This document shows positions 55,781 to 64,000 of a stretch of 64,000 nt of DNA, piece after piece. Both the position numbers and the translations under genes were made by a program. Source of the DNA: Dipteris shenzhenensis (taxonomy: Eukaryota > Polypodiophyta > Polypodiopsida > Gleicheniales); assembly GCA_047967505.1 (NCBI GenBank), contig CM106541.1; one strand, 5' to 3'. Under the pieces are notes generated by a model, which was not told the DNA's origin, searched no databases, and saw nothing but the letters and a program-made list of their open reading frames with translations. Position 1 is the first letter of the stretch. Each line of letters starts with the position of its first letter.

Positions 55781-58700
55781 ATGTCTTCATCTTCAACAAG
55801 TAGCTCTAGTGAGGATGAATCCCTCCATATCCACCATCACAAAATGTGGTTGGAGCAAAAAATCAAATGTATGTGTGATCGACGTCGAGGAAACATGTAT
55901 CGTGCACGCACGATTACACTCAATCACATCTCAAAGTATGGAGAATGGGATGCAACTGTAAACATGGTAAGTGTTAAAGAGTTAAGGTTGATTGAGATAC
56001 CTATGGGTGAACATATGTTTGAGTTATGATCCCATTTTAATTTGATACAGGATGCAGTGCCACACCCGCATATGTTGCCCTATGCTCGCCGTGAGGAGAC
56101 GAAGCATCGGCGATATGAGGTGGGATCTTCAGGAGGGACTATTACGGATGCATGGAGTGATGGTGATAGTAGCCCTCCGCCATTCCTCATGAAGCCGTGG
56201 AGGAGGAGGTGTTTGATGATATGGTGCAGGATTTATATGTCAATCAATCCGAAGGGAGGGATGATAGCATCGACTCCACTGTTTGAGGGGTGCACTTTCT
56301 CTGTTCTACGTGCCTCCCTTGAGTTACTAAACTTGCAAACCAGGAGCAATGCAAGTTTGAATGCATTACTCAAGTAAGCTTTAAAGTCTATTTTGCAAAC
56401 ACGGTGAATTATGCTAGTGGGTCAATTACTGGAATGCTTTTCCTCATTTATGGTCTTCACGTGTAGGCTATTGTGTAAAATGCTTCCAAGGGAGAATAAA
56501 TTACCGACCTCAAGAGATATGTTAAGGCAACATGTGACCTCTCTTGGAGGATTAGATTACAAGCGCATCCATGCATGCGTCAATGATTGCGTTTTGTTTC
56601 GTGGACTACGTAAGGATGCAAGAGAGTGCCCTACTTGTGGAGAGGCAAGATATAGACCAGATCTCAAAACTTTGGACGTGCCTCGTAAGGTTCTGCGACA
56701 TTTTCCCATAATCCCTCGCATCCAACATATGTTCAAGTGCAAATCCATTGCAGAGCTCATGTCATGGCATTCCTCCCATCGATCAACCGATGGCAAGTGG
56801 AGAACTCCTGCAGACTCTCCTGCGTGGAAGCATATTCAAGACACATGGCCAAGCTTCAAGGAATAACCTAGCAGCTTGAGACTTGGATTGGCTATGGACA
56901 GTGTGAACCCATTTGGTCTCAAAAGCACCTCTTACAGTGTATGGCCAGTGATATTGGTGAATTATAATCTTCCACCCTCTATGGCTATTAAGAAAGGACA
57001 TGTTATGCCGTCCCTTCTAATTCCAGGGAAACATAAAGTCAAAAATCCTGATGTTTATTTGGAGCCTTTGATTGACGAGCTAGAGATACTTTGGAGAGGT
57101 ATCGAGGTGCTTAATGTGAACAGGCCTCCCTCATCACGAGACTTCAACTGCAAAGCAGTCTTGATGTGGACGTTGCATGACTTCCTAGGGTATAGCAAGT
57201 GTTCAGGTAAGCATTGCACTTCTAATTATGAATAGGCAAAGGATGTGGCACCCTAAACCCACCTTCAACTCTTAATTGCATCTATTGTTCAGGTCTCACT
57301 ACATCGGGTTACCATGCATGTCCTGTTTGTGGTCCTTCGCTAGTTGCCTCATGGGCAGACGCATTGAATAAGGTCATCTATGAGAATCACCATCGATTTC
57401 TCCCACTTGATCATCCTAGATATGTTGCCCCTTGGAATGAAGTCCTCCCACAATCACTCACCACGGGAGATTGGATGAGAATTTGGGATGATTCCATGAC
57501 TCCTCCACCACTTAGCATGAGCCGGTAAGGGTTTGTAACTATTGTGAGCTATATTGGCTAAAAATAAAGATTTCCCGCTAACACCAGCTTTTGTTTAGAT
57601 ACTCCATCTTTTATTGTTTACCATATTAGTCCCACCTCAAGATCAATCACCTGCTTGATCCCATGCATATCTTCCAGAATGTGGCATCTACCATTTGGGA
57701 GCATTTGAATGGGACACGAGATTCTGTAGGCATAAGGGACGATCTACGTACCACAGGGAGGATGCGTGAAGCTTGGCCACAAGAGAGACCAAATGGGCAT
57801 GTTTTTAAACCTCGTGCACCGTGGAGGTTATCAAAGCTAGAGATGGCAACGGTGAAGCGCGTTATTACTACAATTCGTACTCCCACTAGATGCATGAGGT
57901 GTTTGAAGGGAGCCTTTACAAAGAGAAAGAAAAGAGGTGTAGAGCAATTATATGTCTTGAAATCTCATGATTGGCACAAGATGCTCCAAGTAAGTATTTT
58001 ATGTGCATAATATCTTTTTCCTTCCAAATTTGTGAGTGAATAATTATAAGCAACTAATCAACCACCTCCTTGTGGGTTTAGTTCATACTATCTACTAGCA
58101 TTTCTTATAGTGCATCGAAGGACGTGAAGGATTGTATTTACAAGATGGGCGAGTTTGTGAGGTACTTTACATGATACAAAATATGATGCGTATCAATGCT
58201 CCATGCAAGGTGTTCATATTGCTAATATGGTGTACTTTTTCATGTCTAGGTATGTGAGCTCAAAGGAAATAGATCCCACCACGCTTGAGAATGCTCAAGT
58301 TATGTCAGTGGAGGTGGTTTGTTTAGTGGAGGAGACATTTCCACGTTCTATTCTCACAAGCCAACTACATCTTATAGTGCATTTGGTGGATGAGATTGCT
58401 ATATGTGGTACTATACATGCACGATGGTTGTTCTTCCTCGAGCGCTTCATGAAGACCTTGAAGGGCTTTGTGAGACAAAATGTAAGACCCGAAGGTAGCA
58501 TGGCTGAGGGTTGGTTGGTACAAGAGTCACTTGTATATATTTTTGAGTTTCTTGTTGATGTAGATAGCTCTCTCCCACAACTATGGAGAGATGATGAAGA
58601 CCTAAGGATGACCTCTATTGTGCCTCAAGGGAAAGGATGCAACAAAGTAATAGACACAGAGTTGCATAATAGTATCAACCTCTATTGCGTGCTTAATAGT

Positions 58701-59807
58701 GATGTGATGAAAAGATGGGTAACAAGATACGAGGATGCAAAGGCAAGAAGACAAGAAGAAAGGGCCCTCTTTCGTACACACCACGGATCTCGTGTGCCAT
58801 ACCCTCAGTATCTAAGAGCACTTCCAAAGGATATTCATGTGGATTGGCTACTTGATAAAATGGAGAAAGCAGAGAAAGACGAGGGGATGCATATCAAAAT
58901 GGAAGAATGGGAGTATGCTAGCGGATGCATGAGCAAGGTCGGTATATAGAATGTTATGCATAAGTTAGGAGCTTTCAATAATTTAGATTGCTTATTTAAT
59001 TGACTTTTTCTTGGTGTAGTGCACTATGTTCAATGCTATATGGTGTCAGGGCAAGCATTTTCGAACACAACGGATTGATGATAAGAGAAACACACAAGAT
59101 TGCGGCGTCATTGCTAGCTTTGAGGGAGCCAATGGAGCCATGGATGATTATTGTGGCATAATCCAAGATATTATTAAGCTTGACTTTCGACGCTTCTTTA
59201 TGTATGTTTTGGATGTAAGGTGGTTTAAGGACGTGGTGGAAAGAGGCCCTAATGCAACAATCAAACGCCATGCAAGTGGCTTTGTAACTATTGACTCCAC
59301 AAAGTTTTGGCAAAGTGGGAAGAACACACTAGTACTACCGCGACAATGTGAGCAGGTACTGTACGCACATATAAAAATACTCGCTTTTAAATATTTGCTA
59401 CCTTCGATGCAAGGAAAATAACATGATTATATTTTTGTTTGAATTAGGTTGTCTATCAACCAATGGTGGATAATAATAGATGGTGGCATGTCATACCTAT
59501 TATGTCACGTTCCAAAGTGATGTATAGTACATTTACTAATATGGAGCGTATGGAGGATGATCATGGCCATGGACGTGATGATGACCGTGATACGAGAGAG
59601 GAGGATGATCATGAGATAGGAGATATAGATATTGAGGCCATTAATCGTGAGGACGAGCCTACCATTGGTGATGCTGATTTCGATGAGCACATGAGTAGCA
59701 CAAGTAGTAGTGGGTTGAATGTATTTGTAGATCTAAACACTTGTTTGGATTTTGAAGTAGATAGTTTGGCAAGGGTTGATCTCATTGAGGATGAGATTGA
59801 ATCGTAG
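55781..59807 (+). pseudogene. CACTA transposase, TNP2 type, nine exons, nearly intact
   Basis: Binds and cuts the element ends for transposition. Proposed exons: 55781-55966, 56051-56373, 56467-57206, 57293-57524, 57630-57989, 58082-58161, 58250-58937, 59020-59355, 59448-59807. Most junctions have GTAAG donors and AG acceptors and agree in phase. Landmarks: LFEGCTFSVLRASLELLNLQ; LPRENKLPTSRDMLRQ; ARECPTCGEARYR; LGLAMDSVNPFGLKSTSYSV and WPVILVNYNLPPSMAIKKGH (Transposase_21 core); MHIFQNVASTIWEHLNG; CLVEETFPRSILTSQLHLIV and FLERFMKTLKGFVRQ (DUF4218); TQDCGVIASFEGANG and NNRWWHVIPIM (DUF4216 region); an acidic tail. Faults: one in-frame TAA at 56864-56866; exon 4 to 5 phase does not close by one base; part of exon 2 looks better in another frame. 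Probably recently inactivated. Confidence 0.88.
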
Positions 59808-59999
59808 CCCATCATTGATATTGGCAAAACTATTTTACATATTGTCTCATTCTCCTCACCTCACTTAATTCTTGTATATGTAGGCTTGCAAAAAAGCATT
59901 GATGTTTTTGTTAAAATTATGTGCTTTGGTAATCATGGGCAATGTTTGGAAAGCAATGATGTACACCAAAATCTCACTTTCTGTATTCTCTGTTTTGCA

Positions 60000-60252
60000 T
60001 CTAAATACACATTTAATTCTCAGTGTAGACACGCTAATAGATGCGCTAATACACCTGCAAATAGATGCATTGACAAACGCAGTGTTAGACGGGCCCATAT
60101 TTTCTCAGTGTAGACATGCAAATAGACGTGTCAATACATGTGAATATAGAGGAGCTGTTAGATGCACTATTAGACGCACCCATAATTTCTCTATTCAAGC
60201 AATGCCTATAGACGTGCCCGCTATTTTGCACGTTTATCAAGTGCGTCTATAG
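60000..60252. repeat. CACTA right subterminal repeats
   Basis: TAGACACGCTAATAGATGCG, AAATAGACGTG, TTAGACGCACC, TATAGACGTG, GTGCGTCTATAG and similar copies up to 18 bp before the terminus. Confidence 0.85.
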
Positions 60253-60270
60253 TTGCTTTGTGTTGTTGTG

Positions 60271-60821
60271 GACTACCATGTTCTCGACTTGAAGATTATA
60301 GGATAGAAATCCTACCGGGCAATACTCCACCTTGCAAAGCTCCTTATAGAGTCAATCAACTAGAACAAAAGAAAATTCAAAAGCAAGTGGAGGAACTGAT
60401 AGAGAGAGGATTGATAAGACCCAGTAGTTCTCCTTATGGAACACTTGTCTTATTAGTCAAAAAGAAAAATGGAACCTACCGAATGTGCATAGACTATCGT
60501 GCACTGAACAAAATCACACTGAAGAACAAATATCCAATCCCTAGGATTGATGATCTTTTGGACAAATTGAAAGGGGCCAAGGTCTTCAGTAAGATAGATC
60601 TCAAATCTGGCTATCATCAAGTTTGTATGGTAGAAGAGGATATATACAAGACTGCTTTTAGGACTCAAACGGGACATTATGAGTTCTTAGTTATGTCTTT
60701 TGGGCTAACTAATGCTCCAACTACTTTTAGTAAAATGATGAACCGAATCTTTCTTAAACACCAAGATTGTGTGGTAGTATTTTTTGATGATATTCTGGTG
60801 TTTAGCAAAGACGTTGAGGTG
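60271..60821 (+). pseudogene. Gypsy copy 4: reverse transcriptase, 3'-truncated
   Basis: Continues the gypsy frame after the CACTA element: [115 protein letters not shown] and the catalytic [14 protein letters not shown] (FFDD for YxDD). The frame is clean across all RT blocks, then homology ends at about 60821 and satellite begins. RNase H, integrase and the 3' LTR are missing. Confidence 0.92.
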
Positions 60822-61765
60822 GGATATATGGATGTGGATGTCCATTGTGCATTTTTCCTTCACATACATAGCATCCACAAGCAAATATGGTCATTCTTAT
60901 TCCTCGGTGTCACATCTAGCATCCAATGCACCTTTCACTTTTTAAGTACATTAAAAAAACTTGTTTTAAGACCCTGAAAAGTTTGGTGCTGATTTGACGA
61001 TGTGGTATACAGATCTTGGGGTCCGTTGTGGTTGTTTCCTTCATATACATAGCATCCACATGCAAATATGAGCATTCTTGTTTTCCGGTGGCACATCTAG
61101 CATCTGATACACCTTACACTATGCAAGGACATTAAAAAGGATTTTTGTAAGACCCTTCAAATTTTGGTGCTGATCCGACGGTGGAATATACAAATAGTGG
61201 TGTCCGTTGCACAGTTTTCCTTCATATCGCATAGCATCCACGTGCAAATATGTGCATTCTTGTTCCCCGGTGTCACATATGGCATCCGATCCCCCTGATA
61301 CTTTGAAAGGACATTAAAATCAATTTTTTCAAGGCCCTTGCAAAGTTTGGTGCTGATCCAACGGTGGGATATATGGATGCGGATGTCCATTATGCATTTT
61401 TCCTTCACATACATAGCATCCACATGCAAAAATGGGCATTCTTGTTCCCCGATGTCAAATCCGACATACAATGAACCTTATACTTTGTAAGGACATTAAA
61501 ACAACTTGTTTTAAGACCTTGGCAAATTTTCGTGCTGATCTGATGGTCGAATATACATATATCACTGTCCGTTGCACATTTTTTCTTCATATCGTGTAGC
61601 ATCCATGTGTGAATATGTGCATTCTTGCTCCCTGCTAGCACATATGGAATACGATCCATGTGATACTTTGTAAGGACATTCAAACAAAGTCTTTTAAAAC
61701 CCTTGCAAAGTTTGGTGGTGGGATATACGGATGCGGATGTCCATTGTGCATTTTTCCTTCACATA
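60822..61765. repeat. ~182-bp satellite, right block (about five units)
   Basis: Equivalent points at 60841, 61022, 61203, 61387, 61569 and 61740 give periods of 181, 181, 184, 182 and 171 bp. Same strand and sequence as the left block. Together they bracket the gypsy/CACTA nest. Confidence 0.9.
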
Positions 61766-62690
61766 CAACACTTATTTCATTAATTTTGGACTCATATGTC
61801 TACTTTTGGACTATTCCTTAAAATCCTTTCCAACTGAAAAGTTTACTTTATGAAACTGTCATTCGAGAATCAAAAGTTTACTTTCTGGCACTATTATTTT
61901 CACATAAGACATTTCAAAATATCTCTCTACAATGTTGTACAAATAATGCAAAAACTACTATTAAATCCTAAATTTGTATTTCTTGTTTATAAGAATCATA
62001 TTCTTAAAATAAAAAATCCGAGTTATTAGTTTAAATCCATGAAAACCATGCTATTGAGGATTCACAACATTTTAAGAATGTGTACATAAGAGACCTGTAA
62101 GACTCTTTTTACTTTCAATGCAGAAAACTATAACACTCTTGAATATTCAAGAAATTAAAAGGTTTATATACACATGAGACATGATGGAAGCCTCTTTTGT
62201 ACTCCAAAAAATAGCAATAGCTATGCTTGCAATTTTACATTATCATGTCATAAGTTTTACAACAAATATTGCTCTGGATGAGTCTTTGTACAAAGGATCT
62301 CCTGTGGCCTTTTCAATAATTTAAATTTTCCTTTACAATGAGTTTAGTACAAATGGGCGATCCAAACATTTGCTTGTTTGAATGTCCTTTTCTATCATGA
62401 TCACAAAAATGAGCGATCCAAACATTTGCTTGTTCAGAATGTCCTTTCTGTCATCACTTGTCGCTTGGGTGCCATCTTCATTCACTCTCATCTGACAACC
62501 ACCACCACCTTCACTCTTTCTCGATATTTGAATGGTGTTATCATGGGCATTCTTCATTTGCGCTATCTCCTTCTACTTCCTCCCGGGCGAGCATCTTTGT
62601 GAACTCTGTAATGTGCGTAATAATTGGTTGCGGTAATTTTATTTTGTCTTCTACATCATACCCCATGTGCTTCTTTGTTTTCTTTGACCT
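61766..62690. other. AT-rich DNA, no gene
   Basis: No supported gene. 62356-62393 and 62412-62450 are diverged direct repeats around GCGATCCAAACATTTGCTTG. The right end may contain further 3' exons of the minus-strand gene next to it (acidic, Asn/Asp-rich readings near 62500), but I could not establish splice sites. Confidence 0.5.
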
Positions 62691-64000
62691 TTATTTCCAG
62701 GATACTATGACTGTCTCTGTGGAAAGGCTTGAAATTGCTTCATGGTTTGGGACCCATTCCTTTTTCAAACAACTACTATACAATGTACTGTTATCTTGGT
62801 TCTCCTTCCTGCCCCTTGGCTCATACCATACCGCTGTAAATGTTGTAGCTCTCCCCCGGTCATCCATGCTCACGTCAACTACTTTCGCAACCCAAAACTT
62901 CACGTTCTCATGTTCATCATCCGATGGTCGAACTGCAACAAAACAATGGACATCTATGTCTATTTGTGGCATAAACTCTCTCTTCTTGGGTCCACAATAT
63001 GGACATGGGAGCAACGATTCAAACTCATTTTCAAAGAGACCACATGCTGGACGCAAGTCATTACCAACATTTGGCCAAAATAAAGGCCGTTCTGCCTTAA
63101 TATCATCTTCTCACATTTTTGCAAGGTCCTTTATCAATTGGTAGGTCTTGCTAATTACAACAGTAGTGTGTTCCTTCCAAGAGGGCTTCCAATCAGGAAA
63201 TCTCCGGAGCATTTCCTCTTTGTATGCAATAAAAGCTTTTAAGCCTTCTATTTCACCTTTGGATTTCTCGCTGAATTCTTTTATAGGAGCCCATGTTGGA
63301 TGCATTTCTTTGCTCGGGATTGAAGTTAAGAGAGAGGAGGGTTCTTCAGGTTCCCATTTTGTATCAAGAGAATAGTGTTGCCATTGCATCACTGGTTTTT
63401 CATCCTTTAAGAAAAATCGAAAATAGTGTGGAGCGCTATGACCAATCAGGGCATCACCACCTTTTTGTATGAAAGGTAGAATAAAGCTCTTCCAATCATA
63501 CATCCTCTCAACCATTGAGCATATTGTTCCTTCCTTATAGCCATCAACTTGCCTCCCACATTTTCTTATCAAGTCATCCATTGTCTCCATGTCCTTGTGT
63601 TTTAGTTCTCTTGAAACTGTGCTAAATACCTGATCGATATCCTCATGTGTGTGCTCAACCAACAAAAACCCAACTTCAATCTCATTGAAGATTCTATGAG
63701 CGATTAGCATTGAGCAAAATGCAAAGAAGAGTACATTCTTATTCTCTCGTCTGCAATTGTCTGCTTGTACTCTCAAAGTTGCTAGTAGGCGACCTTTTTC
63801 TACATGTACATTGTGAATTGCCTTCATAACAGATGTTACAACTTGATTGCTATCGTGTAGATGCAAGGAATCAATCCATATGTTTGCAGAAAACTTAAAT
63901 CCGTGCACTAACACTCCACATAGATGTGTCTTTAAAAAGTATTTGCCTTGTAGCTTAGGTGGAGTGTTAACGAATCGAGGTAATGTTGTTGTATTTTGAT
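62691..64000 (-). pseudogene. DUF7869-type transposase-like protein, partial, one in-frame stop
   Basis: Open from the window edge to 63114, then TGA at 63111-63113, then the same frame runs on to 62691. Upstream: PKLQGKYFLKTHLCGVLVHG. The core has VQADNCRRENKNVLFFAF (about 63730-63785) and FLLVEHTHEDIDQVFSTVS (about 63610-63670), the D-N-x3-E-N-K and HTHEDIDQxF motifs that mark DUF7869 proteins, thought to have an RNase H-like DDE fold of transposon origin. After the stop come RPLFWPNVGNDLRPACGLFE and LPCPYC, then DIDVHCFVAVRPSDDEHENV with WVAKVVDVSM and TAVWYEPRGRK, a small chromatin-reader-like C-terminal module. The uniform frame on both sides suggests very recent inactivation, stop readthrough or a base error. 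The N-terminus lies beyond the window. Confidence 0.75.

Larger units (their letters stand above)
54376..60270 (+). mobile_element. Complete CACTA (En/Spm) element nested in gypsy copy 4
   Basis: 5895 bp. Termini are CACAACAAGACAAAGC and, in reverse complement, CACAACAACACAAAGC. It is flanked by the 3-bp duplication GAC (54373-54375 and 60271-60273), as expected for this superfamily. Removing the element and one GAC rejoins gypsy pol in frame. Subterminal repeats built on TAGACGC fill both ends. The inside holds a nine-exon TNP2-type transposase gene, a captured copia integrase fragment and small tandem repeats. Confidence 0.93.

Overview
This is nuclear DNA from a land plant, and almost all of it is transposable elements. 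The evidence is a degenerate CCCTAAA (plant-type telomere) array, a plant UDP-glycosyltransferase with a full PSPG box, retroelement primer sites complementary to initiator-Met tRNA, and CACTA, hAT, Ty1/copia and Ty3/gypsy elements carrying plant-type domains. The 45-bp intron in the glycosyltransferase is shorter than usual for seed plants and weakly suggests a fern or lycophyte. I cannot name the species.

Layout. 1-900: a small SET-domain-like reading frame. 1.7-6.2 kb: CACTA-related repeat DNA with a purine tract, palindromic GTCGCTATATAGCGAC arrays, a long ATGCTTATG/pyrimidine tract and a decayed CACTA ORF; a 246-bp hAT-type MITE sits inside it. 6.9-7.2 kb: a copia LTR remnant. 8.6-10.2 kb: the one convincing host gene, a two-exon family-1 glycosyltransferase on the minus strand. 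10.9-15.5 kb: a second MITE and a broken hAT transposase. 16.2-26.6 kb: two truncated gypsy copies in opposite orientation, an orphan RNase H reading frame, a SINE-like sequence and a 77-bp minisatellite. 27.9-29.7 kb: a decayed CACTA transposase with one recognisable element end. 29.8-40.8 kb: a second copy of the 1.7-5 kb complex repeat, split by a 7.9-kb copia array with three LTRs. 41.6-48.6 kb: a decayed gypsy element on the minus strand. 48.9-51.2 kb: a TAACCTA-rich block, G-runs, a degenerate telomere-like array and a ~182-bp satellite. 51.2-60.8 kb: a gypsy element inserted in that satellite and itself interrupted by a complete 5895-bp CACTA element with a 3-bp target duplication; the satellite resumes at 60.8-61.8 kb. 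62.7-64.0 kb: the 3' part of a gene with a DUF7869-type, transposase-like domain that runs off the window.

Relations between parts. The nesting gives an order of events: satellite, then gypsy insertion, then CACTA insertion; and complex repeat, then copia insertion, then growth to three LTRs. The CACTA element carries a fragment of copia integrase on its minus strand, so one class of element has picked up sequence from another. Nearly every element ORF is broken by stops, frameshifts or missing catalytic residues. The glycosyltransferase is intact, and the SET-like frame and the DUF7869 gene (one in-frame stop) are the other frames that may be recently functional.
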